This document shows, in pieces, positions 53,621-61,818 of a DNA stretch of 64,000 nt. The stretch's first letter is position 1, and each line of letters begins with the position of its first letter. The position numbers and the translations under genes are program-made. The notes under the pieces are model-generated. The model made no database searches. It saw only the letters and a list, made by a program, of their open reading frames with translations, and was not told the origin of the DNA. This DNA comes from Tridacna crocea (Eukaryota; Mollusca; Bivalvia; Cardiida; Cardiidae): contig OX031062.1 in assembly GCA_943736015.1 (NCBI GenBank), forward strand, positions 55,602,962-55,666,961. Reading direction: 5' to 3'.

Positions 53621-53841
53621 TCATTACTAAACAACAATATTTTAGGCTTATCCAATTCGAAAGCATTTGCAGACAACAAAATGAAAGTGACTAAAAATTC
53701 GAAATTTGCTTGGTGAAAGAGTAGAAAACATTGTGGGAAAAGGAGAAAATACTGGTTAAAAGCATTTTCTTCTTTTCCCACAATGTTTTCAAAATATTTC
53801 TTTTCCAGCGTCAAAAGTTGGGATTGTGTATTTAAAGGGTG
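53616..53841 (+). mobile_element. PBM copy
   Basis: Borders mutated to TGAA. Core ACTGGTTAAAAGC. R arm short. Confidence 0.85.
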
Positions 53842-54005
53842 AAAGGTTAGCATGCTTTGATTAGGGTATAGATTGTATAATGGCACAAAGTAAATATCTG
53901 CTAATTTATCACAGCGGAAAAACTCTCTAATGACCAGGCTTCTGGGATGCTGCTAGACAATCAATACAAAACACTGCTTCAACTCTCATAGTTACATGTA
54001 TGTGT
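53842..54005. other. no gene or repeat recognised
   Basis: Short spacer between PBM copies. Confidence 0.4.
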
Positions 54006-54227
54006 TTAAATCTTTACCGCACAATCACGACTTCCCTGTATCAGAAGCCTTTTGAAAACATTGTGGGAAAAGGCGAAAATGCTGGTAACCAGCATTTTCT
54101 CCTTTTTCCCACAATGTTTTCTTCCCCATCCAAAACAAAAATCATTATTTCAGTTCTATTTATTTTGTTGTCTGCAAATCCTTCAAATTTGGTCAAGTCT
54201 AAGTTTTTGTCGTTTGGTAAAGAGTTA
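54006..54227 (-). mobile_element. PBM copy, complete
   Basis: TTAA borders. R arm shortened (GACTTCCCTGTATCAGAAG). Confidence 0.9.
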
Positions 54228-54470
54228 ACTCTTTACAAATGACAAACATTTTAGACTTGTCCATATTCAAAGCGTTTGCAGACGACAAAATAAATGTGAC
54301 TAAAAAATTGAACTTTGGTTTGGAAATGGTGGAAAACATTGTGGAAAAAGGGGAAAATTTTCCCTCAATGTGTTGTACCCGTCCCAAAACAAATTTCCAG
54401 TATTTTGAGTCATATGTTTCTTGTCGTCAACAAATGCTTTGAAATTGGACGAGTCAAGAATTTAGTTTTA
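54224..54470 (+). mobile_element. PBM copy with two L arms facing each other
   Basis: Left half is a normal L arm and stem to GGGGAAAATTTTCCCTC. The right half reads CAAAACAAATTTCC, AATGCTTTGAAATTGG, an inverted L arm instead of an R arm. Confidence 0.7.
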
Positions 54471-54472
54471 GT

Positions 54473-54705
54473 TTTAACTTTTTACCAGACAACAAAATTT
54501 TCAGCTTGTCCAGTTTGAAAGCAGTTGCAGATTAGAAAATAAATCTGACTCAAAAAATGAAGCAATACTTTAAAAGAGAAGAAAACGTTGTAGGAAAAGG
54601 AGAAAATGCTGGTTACCAGCATTTTCTTCTGTTCCCACAATGTATTCAAACTTAGGCTTCTTCCTCTGGGTCATGAAATCAAAGGATTGTTTGGTAAAGG
54701 GTTAA
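54473..54705 (+). mobile_element. PBM copy, complete
   Basis: TTAA borders. Stem GTAGGAAAAGG against TTCTGTTCCCAC. Confidence 0.9.
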
Positions 54706-55233
54706 ATACAGGGTGGTCTCAATTCTGCAGGTCAAGAATGTTATCATTGGATGCTTACCATTATTCCAAACGACAAAGTTTTAAACTTGTCAAGATCCAT
54801 AGCACTTACAGCTAGTATACGTGAAAATGGGTCAGAATGTTTGTCTTTAGGGTAGCTCAGACTAGTGTGAAAATTGGTCATTGAAGTCCAGTATCTCCCC
54901 CTAGATGGCATTCTACAAATACGCATCTATCTAATGTGGGCATTCTGGGTACATAAGCGGACTAATTTTTCAAAACGATAGCCTTTACTTTGAATTTCGA
55001 AATAAACGTTTACTCGGTAAAATGCTACTTGTTGCGATTGATTCAGTTATGGTCAGCTAACAGGTAACCTATGAATCAACCATTTATTAAAACAGTCCCT
55101 GCAGGCTTGGGTTTAGCTTCAGTATAAGCCCTACTTTTTCCAAGTATCGGGAATGGGTGATGCATCATATAAGAACCTTCGAAGAATATGATGTGCAGAC
55201 AACACATCGAAGGCGAAGAGGCCCCATTTCAGT
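54706..55233. other. no gene recognised; one PBM scrap
   Basis: A short L-arm piece (CCAAACGACAAAGTTTTAAAC) is at 54764-54810. Nothing else. Confidence 0.45.
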
Positions 55234-55430
55234 TTAACCCTTTACCACATAATGACGACTTTAAAGGCCCTTCAGGAAGAAGCCTTTTGAAACATTGTGG
55301 GAAAAGGAGAAAATGCTGGTAACCTATCAAAGCAAAATTGAACCATTTGAGCGACTTTGAAATTGTCGTCAGAGAGTGCAAAGGCTTCCAATTTTTATAG
55401 GTCAAAAATTTTGCTTTGTTGTAACTGGTA
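55234..55430 (-). mobile_element. PBM copy, right stem deleted
   Basis: Left TTAA. GCTGGTAACC runs straight into TATCAAAGCAAAATTG. Right border lost. Confidence 0.8.
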
Positions 55431-55871
55431 AATGCTGTCTAAGGTCTAAATCTTTGTCTTCATGATATCTATGAGATGTTAGAAAGTGGGTCATGTCATC
55501 TGAAAAAGGCCTTTTGTTCTGATACACATAATTATTATCTTTTTCTTTTGTTCACCTTCGAGTAATTATGCCTGAAAATAGCCCATGTGGTAATGGGTTG
55601 GAAATATGTGTGAATGATAACTAATTTCAATGCTAGTTGTTAATTCATTGAGAGGGCATGCACTTCTAATGTGTCTCTTTTGTTCCTCAATTTTTCTATT
55701 TTGTCTGTCCTTATGTCCATCAGTCTTTCTATCTGTCTGTCTGTCTTCTAAGGCCAAGACCATGTACATAATGTCAGACAGATTAAGTGGCTTCTGAGTT
55801 TCAAAATAATAGAGATGAATCAAATGTCATAGGCCATGATTTTATTTTCAATGCCATGTTTTGTCAGAATA
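55431..55871. other. no gene recognised; CTGTCTGTC-type scrap
   Basis: TGTCTGTCCTTATGTCC and CTATCTGTCTGTCTGTC at 55700-55750 echo the dispersed repeat at 43612. Confidence 0.4.
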
Positions 55872-56050
55872 CAGAGGGAGTGATGGTATTCTCAATCCAT
55901 TATTTCTCTTTCAAACCCTATGTTGTGGGTACTCATTAGAATCGTCTCAATGAGACGATTCTAATGAGTACCCACAACATAGGATTTTGTGAAGAATAAT
56001 TCATATTTTCAAATTTGAAGTCGAAATCACTCCCTCTGACTGGAGCTCTG
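55872..56050. mobile_element. PAL-2 copy 6
   Basis: CAGAGGGAGTGATGG to GGAGCTCTG. Perfect inner palindrome through TGGGTACTCATTAG and its inverse. Confidence 0.9.
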
Positions 56051-56070
56051 AGAATATCTTGCAAAGCACC

Positions 56071-56112
56071 GGACAGAGTGGATCTAAGATCAGACTGCGT
56101 ATTCCATACATT
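56071..56112. repeat. PAL-3 left half
   Basis: GGACAGAGTGGATCTAAGAT and CAGACTGCG, with no right half. Confidence 0.5.
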
Positions 56113-56309
56113 TTAGTATTTCTATACTGTAGGTATGGTCTTGTCCCACACTGTTGGTATAACCAAGAAAATAAGTGTTCAGTGTTTTCATCATGATGAA
56201 GTCTTGTAACTTGTTACATTTTCTGGAGCCTTTTACCCAGTTCCAAACAGGATCCTGGGGAACCAGGCTTTGTAAAATATGTAGTCGAAGGCAGCAATTG
56301 TTCCTTTTT

Positions 56310-56460
56310 ATATGCCTGAAGGGTTATATTATGTTATGGCCCCGGTCATCTGTCTGTCTGTCGGTCTGTCCATCAGGCTGTTGGCAATTTCTTGTGCGCG
56401 CAACTCTGCCTACAGTTCTCCTTGAAATAAGTTCAAACTTACCACAATGAATCTCTACGA
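56310..56460 (+). repeat. dispersed repeat fragment, CTGTCTGTC type
   Basis: TATGCCTGAAGGGTTATATT, CTGTCTGTCTGTCGGTCTG, TTCTTGTGCGCGCAACTC, and TACAGTTCTCC. Confidence 0.55.
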
Positions 56461-56579
56461 TGTTTAGTTGTGCATGTGACTTTCAAAATTCGGATATCAG
56501 CAGGTGTACTAGGTTTTCACTCATTTCACTAACAAGCCCCTTTTGGTGTGTATGGGCTGCTTTGCGAAGCTCTTGGTCC

Positions 56580-56690
56580 AAAAGTTTTCTATCACAGACA
56601 GATACTGTCATTTGAGCTATTATCAAATTTTCATTTGTATAGCTTTCAAATTCAACAACTCTAAAATTTTGTCATTTGCTAATGTGTTAA
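56580..56690 (-). mobile_element. PBM right half
   Basis: Ends TCTAAAATTTTGTCATTTGC and GTGTTAA. No core. Confidence 0.55.
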
Positions 56691-56789
56691 CACTTATCCT
56701 GTTGAATAAGTTGAATTTTCAAGCCGCCATAGTAAAAACTGAAACAGTGCCATTACAAAACTTTTTTCGGGAGAAAAATACTAGTAGTT

Positions 56790-57243
56790 GCTTATCCCAT
56801 TACAACACAATCCCTACTTTTGACGATCCTGAGAAAGAAGGCTATAGAAAACATTGCAGGAAAAGGAGAAAATGCTGGTAACCAGCATTTTCTCCTTTTC
56901 CTACAATGTTTTCTACCCTTCTTAACCCTTTCCCAAACAAGCCCTTGTTTTTACGTGTCTGCAGTACAGGTCTTTTGAAATCATTGTGGGAAAAGGAGAA
57001 ATTGCTCACAACGAGCAATTTCTCCTTTTCCCACAGTGTTTTCTACCCATTTGGAGAACTTTCTGCTATTTTCATTAAATTTGAAATTGTCGTCTGCAAA
57101 CTCTTTGAGTTTAGAAGAGTCTAAAATTTGTTGTTTTGGAAAGGGTTAAAACAAATTTCAATTCTTTAATCATATTTATTTTGTCGACTGCCAATGCTTT
57201 CAATTTGGACCGGTCTAAAATTTTGTCTTTTGGTAAAGAGTTA
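56790..57243 (-). mobile_element. PBM copy interrupted by a subtype C copy
   Basis: R arm and perfect core at 56790-56921. The L arm resumes at 57150 with AACAAATTTCAATTC and ends TTTTGGTAAAGAGTTA. The break is at CCCTTC/TTAA, so the target was a TTAA that had arisen in this copy. Confidence 0.85.
56922..57149 (-). mobile_element. PBM subtype C copy nested in a PBM
   Basis: TTAA at 56922-56925 and 57146-57149. Contains TTTACGTGTCTGCAGTAC, core GCTCACAACGAGC. Confidence 0.9.
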
Positions 57244-57248
57244 CGACA

Positions 57249-57305
57249 GACAGTGTAGATCCAAGATCAGACTATACATTTTGTGCAGTCTGATCTTGAT
57301 AGGCA
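57249..57305. repeat. PAL-3 copy
   Basis: GACAGTGTAGATCCAAGATC and TGTGCAGTCTGATCTTGAT. Confidence 0.65.
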
Positions 57306-57582
57306 TTGTATGCAAAATTTGGGTCTCGCCTAGCAGCCAGAGGGTTATTTTAAAGACTTTGGTCACAACAGTTGGTACAAGAGCCTTCCAGAGGAATCAC
57401 TATCTGCGAAAGCATTCTATTTTTGTTTTCATGCTTTGACAAAGTGTTTCATTACATATTGATTTTTCCTGCCCTGAAAACAATTTGATTTCAATAATAA
57501 TTTTCCATCTGGAAATAATGGCTGTGTTCTCATGATTTCTTTAACCCTTTGCAACACAACAAAATTCGTACCTTGTTCAAAT
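57306..57582. other. unannotated; short PBM scrap at the end
   Basis: 57541-57582 is the start of a + copy (TTAACCCTTTGCAACACAAC) cut off by the next PBM. Confidence 0.45.
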
Positions 57583-57810
57583 TTAATCAGTTACCAAACA
57601 ATTCCTGGTTTTTACGGCCCAGGGATGTAAGGCTTTTGAAAACTTTGTGGGAAATGAGAAAATGCTGGTAACCAGCATTTTCTCCTTTTCCCACAATGTT
57701 TACTACCTTATCAGAGACAGAAATGATACTTTTAGTCACATTTGAATTGTTGACTGCAAATCTTTAGAAATTGATCCAGGACAGTGTTTATCTGATTGGT
57801 AAAAGATTAA
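57583..57810 (-). mobile_element. PBM copy, complete
   Basis: TTAA borders. Left stem AACTTTGTGGGAAATGAG slightly worn. Confidence 0.9.
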
Positions 57811-57900
57811 AGGCATTAATTTTAGTGGTGACAAATTTTTAACAAACCAAAAATTTACAGAGTCACAGGTCCATGTTGAAAGCCTTAGGAAACATCGTAG

Positions 57901-58129
57901 TTAACCCATTACCACACAAGAAATATTTAGACTGGTCCAAATTCAAAGCATTTGCAGACGACAAAATAAATGTGACTGAAAAATTGAAATTTGTTTTGGG
58001 AAGGGTAGAAAACACTGTGGGAAAAGGAGAAAATGCTGGTTACCAGCATTTTCTCCTTTTCCCACAGGGTTTTCAAAAGGCTTCTTTCTCAGGGGCGTCA
58101 AAAGTAGGGATTGAGTGGTAATGGGTTAA
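57901..58129 (+). mobile_element. PBM copy, complete, uniform subgroup
   Basis: TTAA borders. Stem perfect except CCCACAGGG at the right outer end. Confidence 0.95.
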
Positions 58130-58154
58130 TGTTGCCAAAATGATGCAATTTATG

Positions 58155-58272
58155 TTTGGTAGAATTTGCTTTGAAACAGATTTCAGTTTTGAGTTACATT
58201 TATATTGTTGCTTGCAAATCAACGCTTTCAATTCAGACCAGTCTAAAATTTTGTTGTTTGGTAAAGAGTTAA
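58155..58272 (-). mobile_element. PBM right half
   Basis: From TTTGCTTTGAAACAGATTTC to TTGTTTGGTAAAGAGTTAA. The left half and core are missing. Confidence 0.7.
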
Positions 58273-58830
58273 GATCAAAATTGACTTTTCTGCCGATTTT
58301 GATTGACAAGTCTTTCAAAGTCTTATCGGCCGATGAAAAAGCATCATTAGGCGTCATGTTAACAAAAAAGTCTGACACAATTTGTTATAGACATGCGGTA
58401 ATTTGAGTGTGTCTTTGATTATCAAAACAGCTATTGTGTTATCAATCAGTTAGAATTTAAAAAAAAAAAAAGTTTTATTAACCTAGAGTGAAATATCAGC
58501 TAGAATAAAACTGAAATAAAAGCTCTTTCTGTTTGTATTGGACGCCAATTTTTGGTTAGCTTGTCTGGCTTGACAACGAATACACCACGTTATTAAGGGG
58601 TGTGTGTCAAACTCGCGTTTACAGAAAGGTCAATTGACCTTTCTGTAAACGCGAGTTTGGCACGCCCCCTCCCCCTTACTAACGCGGTATTTCGGTTGTC
58701 AGGCCTGTCAAACTAACCAGAAATGTGTCAGACTTTTTTGTTTACATGACACCCAATGCTGCGTTTTCATTGGCTGATAAGACATTGGAACACCTATCAA
58801 TCAAAATCTGCAGAAAGGTCAATTGTTTGG
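58273..58830. mobile_element. long inverted-repeat element PAL-5
   Basis: Arms of over 100 bp match as inverses: TTTCTGCCGATTTTGATTGA, CTTATCGGCCGATGAAAA and GTCATG..AACAAAAAAGTC on the left, against their inverses at 58724-58825. A perfect 52-bp inner palindrome at 58612-58663 (CAAACTCGCGTTTACAG, AAAGGTCAATTGACCTTT) sits at the centre. No protein is encoded. It looks like a large foldback or MITE-type element. Confidence 0.85.
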
Positions 58831-58881
58831 TGGCAAGGGGTATTTGGGTTTATTGACTTGTTACAAAAATCACAACATAAT

Positions 58882-59109
58882 TTAACCCATTACCACACAA
58901 TCCCTACTTTCGACGCCCCTGAGAAAGAAGCCTTTTGAAAACACTGGGAAAAGGAGAAAATGCTGGTAACCAGCATTTTCTCCTTTTCCCCACAGTGTTT
59001 TCTACCCTTCTCAGAACAAATTTCTATTTTTCAGCCACCTTTATTTTGTTGTCTGCAAATGCTTTGAATTTGGACCAGTCTAAAATTTTCTCGTGTGGTA
59101 AAGAGTTAA
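58882..59109 (-). mobile_element. PBM copy, complete, uniform subgroup
   Basis: TTAA borders. Two bases lost in the left stem (CACTGGGAAAAGG). Confidence 0.95.
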
Positions 59110-59124
59110 AGATGCTCACTCTGA

Positions 59125-59602
59125 GACGTAGTGGATATTTGGTTTTTTTTGGTGAACGATCAAAATTTATTTCATCGAGTGAACACCAATCGGTAATATT
59201 TTCATGAGTGGCGCAGCCAAGGGTGAAAAAATTACCTATGGTGTTCAGGAGATGAAATAAATTTCGATCTTTCATAGAAAAAAACAAATATCATATTTAT
59301 TTCATGCTTTTAACCCTTTCTGGGAGGAGCTTTATCAAAATCTAGTTCTTTTCCGTTATTCCCCATGGCATGCCCTTCCCGCATAGCAACGCTTTACAAT
59401 ATTACGTCAAGCGCGAGAAATGTAAGGTATATGATGTCATATTTCCAATCTGGTTGTTAGGCACGAGCAATTTACCTAGGTAAGGAGAATGTGAAAATCG
59501 GTATTTTCACTGGTTGTACCAGTGTAAGATCGAAAAATATTTTCACTACTATTTCTCGATATCCTACCGGAAAGCATGAAATAATCACGATTATTTGTTT
59601 TT
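59125..59602. mobile_element. inverted-repeat element PAL-7 running into the exon 4 acceptor
   Basis: An inner foldback at 59129-59303 pairs GATCAAAATTTATTTCATC with its inverse. The segment ACAAATATCATATTTATTTC (from 59284) returns as an inverse at 59571-59602 (AAGCATGAAATAATCACGAT, TATTTGTTTTT). Other foldback words are TTTTCACTGGTTGTACCAGTG near 59503. The last copy stops where the exon 4 AG begins. Confidence 0.65.
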
Positions 59603-59605
59603 CAG

Positions 59606-59731
59606 GTGATTTATTGCCTGCTGATGGAATTATAATACAGAGTAATGATCTAAAGGTAGATGAAAGTTCACTCACTGGAGAATCTGACCATGTTAAAAAG
59701 GGGGAACTCACTGATCCAATGCTCTTGTCAG
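59606..59731 (+). CDS. ATP2B: PMCA calcium pump, coding exon 4 (A-domain, LTGES loop)
   Basis: 126 bases, phase 1 both sides, between TGTTTTTCAG and GTAAGT. Residues 201-242: [20 protein letters not shown] then [12 protein letters not shown] and [15 protein letters not shown] (residues 223-227) is the actuator-domain loop whose Glu positions water for dephosphorylation in all P-type ATPases. GDLLPADG and [10 protein letters not shown] are near-invariant in PMCAs. The exon is intact although hemmed in by an inverted-repeat element at its acceptor and a SINE 16 bases after its donor. Confidence 0.96.
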
Positions 59732-59747
59732 GTAAGTCAAAACTACT

Positions 59748-60072
59748 CGAGCTGAGCCCCGGTAGCTCAGTCAGTAGCGTGCAGGACTTTAGAACACGGG
59801 GTCCAGGCTTTGATCCGTGGCTACGACCCTGGCACGGCCAATTTCTTTCGGGGGATTGATGATAGTTACTGCGACAGGATTCATTCCTCTCCCACCACTG
59901 ACTATTGTTTTGAGGATGATCATGTGGGAAAGCAGCCAGTGGCTTGGAAAAAAGTATGTGCAAAGTACTGGTAAAAGAAACTCGGAGATGCATGGATAGG
60001 TGTATTGGCTGCTGCAATATAACTGAAATAATGTTGAAAACAGCATTAAGCACCATAAAATCAATCAATCAG
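59748..60072 (+). mobile_element. tRNA-derived SINE, full length, beside the exon 4 donor
   Basis: Head CCCCGGTAGCTCAGTCAGTAG with A-box character and GGTCCAGGCTTTGATCC in B-box position. Body includes GTGGGAAAGCAGCCAGTGGC. Tail TCAATCAATCAG. Flanked by AACTACT at 59741-59747 and 60073-60079. The left duplication begins nine bases after the donor GT. Confidence 0.85.
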
Positions 60073-60089
60073 AACTACTTAAGGCCATC

Positions 60090-60285
60090 TCTGATAGGGT
60101 ACGAAATATGTGAGAAAATGCTGGTTACCAGCATTTCCTTCTTTGGCAACAACATTCTCAGATGCTTGTTTCATAACGGTTGTTTAATCCTGTCGGAAAT
60201 ATTCCCAGGATTTTAGGACACAGAGAAAGAAGCCTTCTGAAAACATTCTGGGAAAAGGAGAAAATGCTCGTAACCATGACGGCGA
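60090..60285. mobile_element. two PBM fragments
   Basis: 60095-60180 (GAGAAAATGCTGGTTACCAGC with worn sides) and 60195-60285 (R arm to GAAAATGCTCGTAACCATGAC). The second is cut at its core by the next SINE. Confidence 0.65.
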
Positions 60286-60572
60286 GCTGCAATAGCTCAG
60301 TTGGTAGTGTACATTGCTTGCATCCCCTGCTCAGCCAATTTCTATCTGAGGATTGATGATTGTCATTTCAACAGGTTTCATTTCTCTCTCACCACTGACA
60401 GTTGTTTGGACGATAGTTGTATGGTTATGTGGGAAAGCAGCCAGGAGCTTGGAAAGAAAATTGTGGGGAGTACTCAAGAAAGAAACTCCAGGAAAGCAGG
60501 GATAAGTGTAACTGAAGTAATGTTAAAAACTGGGTAAAACGCCATTTAATCAATCCAACAATCAATCAGTTT
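60286..60572 (+). mobile_element. tRNA-derived SINE
   Basis: Head GAGCTGCAATAGCTCAGTTGG, body GTGGGAAAGCAGCCAGGAGC, tail CAATCCAACAATCAATCAG. The B-box part of the head is deleted. Confidence 0.8.
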
Positions 60573-60627
60573 GTGACAGAAACTTCAGCAAAATAGCTCC
60601 TAAGCAGTTTATCCCTTCATTAGACAG

Positions 60628-60652
60628 GTGGGGGGGGGGGGAGGGGGGGAAG
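60628..60652. repeat. G-rich run
   Basis: GGTGGGGGGGGGG then GAGGGGGGG: a short low-complexity tract that could form a G-quadruplex on the + strand. Confidence 0.7.
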
Positions 60653-60654
60653 GA

Positions 60655-60854
60655 GTAGAAAAACATTGTGGGGCGAGTAGAAAACATTATTTTGGGAAGA
60701 GTAGAAAACATTGTGGGAAAAGGGGAACATGCTGGTCACCAGCATTTTCTCTTTTTCCCACAACGTTTTCAAAAGGCTTCCGTCACAGGGTCATTAAAAG
60801 TCGTGATTGTGTGGTTAAAAGTTAAAAATATGGGATTGTGTCATAGAGGGCTAA
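60655..60854 (+). mobile_element. PBM copy with tripled left stem start, plus an extra right end
   Basis: GAGTAGAAAACATT occurs three times (about 60656, 60679, 60702) before the core GCTGGTCACCAGC. After its own end (60813-60825) an extra R-arm end follows, GGGATTGTGTCATAGAGGGC and TAAG, 32 bases before exon 5. Confidence 0.75.
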
Positions 60855-60885
60855 GAAAATGATCAGATTATTTCAAAACCTTCAG

Positions 60886-61047
60886 GTACCCATGTCATGG
60901 AGGGTAGTGGGAAGATGTTGGCCACAGCTGTGGGTGTTAATTCTCAGACTGGTATTATCTTTGCCCTTCTTGGGGCTTCTCATGAGGACGATGCCAAGAA
61001 CAAAGGCCAAGACAAAAATAACAAAAATGCTCAGGGTGCAAATGCAG
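60886..61047 (+). CDS. ATP2B: PMCA calcium pump, coding exon 5 (A-domain end and linker)
   Basis: 162 bases, phase 1 both sides, between ACCTTCAG and GTATGA. Residues 243-296: [20 protein letters not shown] then [12 protein letters not shown], which closes the actuator domain and is highly conserved in PMCAs. A polar tail of Asp, Lys, Asn and Gln ([20 protein letters not shown]) follows. In vertebrate PMCAs this is about where alternative splice site A and the lipid-sensitive linker before TM3 begin, so the low-complexity tail is expected to vary. The rest of the gene lies beyond the window. Confidence 0.95.
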
Positions 61048-61374
61048 GTATGAAATCTTTGCCAGGTTTAATTATTAATTTATTGGAAGATTATCATCTT
61101 CTTTTTTTTAAATCTTATTGGCAAATGATATTTACCCGACTGTTGTGTACACACTGAAGAAAATTCATGCTGAGAGGCTGACTGTTGTGTACTCAATGAT
61201 GTACTCAATGATGGAAAAATTGTTTGGTGCCCGACGGTCTTGCCCGGACTGATGAAATATCGTCTTGGAGGCACGACTGGCAGAATGAAGACGGTCTCGG
61301 TGGATTACATGGCAATAGTCATTTATAGAGGGTGTCATGGAAGAAATGCACAGGCATAGCTGGCATTTGTTTTA
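61048..61374. other. start of PMCA intron 5, no repeat recognised
   Basis: A small doublet TGTACTCAATGATG occurs near 61188-61215. Nothing else is seen. Confidence 0.4.
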
Positions 61375-61500
61375 TACGCACGAAGGGTCATATCATGTTA
61401 CACACCTGGTTGTCTGTCAGTTCGTTAGCAATTTCTTGTGTGCGCAAGTCCTGCTAAAGTTTTCTGAATTGGATCTATTTGAAACTAAATGGGTCCTCTC
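61375..61500 (+). repeat. dispersed repeat fragment, CTGTCTGTC type
   Basis: TACGCACGAAGGGTCATATC, GTTGTCTGTCAGTTC, TTAGCAATTTCTTGTGTGCG. Confidence 0.5.
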
Positions 61501-61684
61501 CGCAACGCTTGTTTACGAATGTGCCACTTTAATCAGTGCGTACATGACAGTCAGGTAAATAGCCACTTTGAATCTTATTTTAGATTTGTTTGTTTTAGCA
61601 TACTAAGAAAAACAGTGTGACAGATAAATATATTGTGCATAGTGCAAGTTGAAAAACTTAGCTATACATTTATTTACAACTTTT

Positions 61685-61735
61685 TTCATAGTGGCTGAAG
61701 TGAGGTGGAGAGGGCAGTTGCGGCCCTCTCATTTA
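61685..61735 (+). mobile_element. possible 3' end of the CTGTCTGTC repeat
   Basis: GGTGGAGAGGGCAGTTGCGG and CCCTCTCATTT form a GGCC-type hairpin near a CT-rich end, like the helentron-like 3' ends. Confidence 0.4.
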
Positions 61736-61818
61736 GTTTTGGTTTCTTTGTATCTTTATTCTCTTTGATTTGCTTTGTTTTCCTTGTAGGTTTTCTTCTT
61801 GTCTTGTATGTTGTATTT

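Noticed and set aside
59472-60068. 198-codon reverse open frame opposite exon 4
   Set aside because: It runs across PAL-7, the antisense of a real exon and a SINE, and looks like nothing known.
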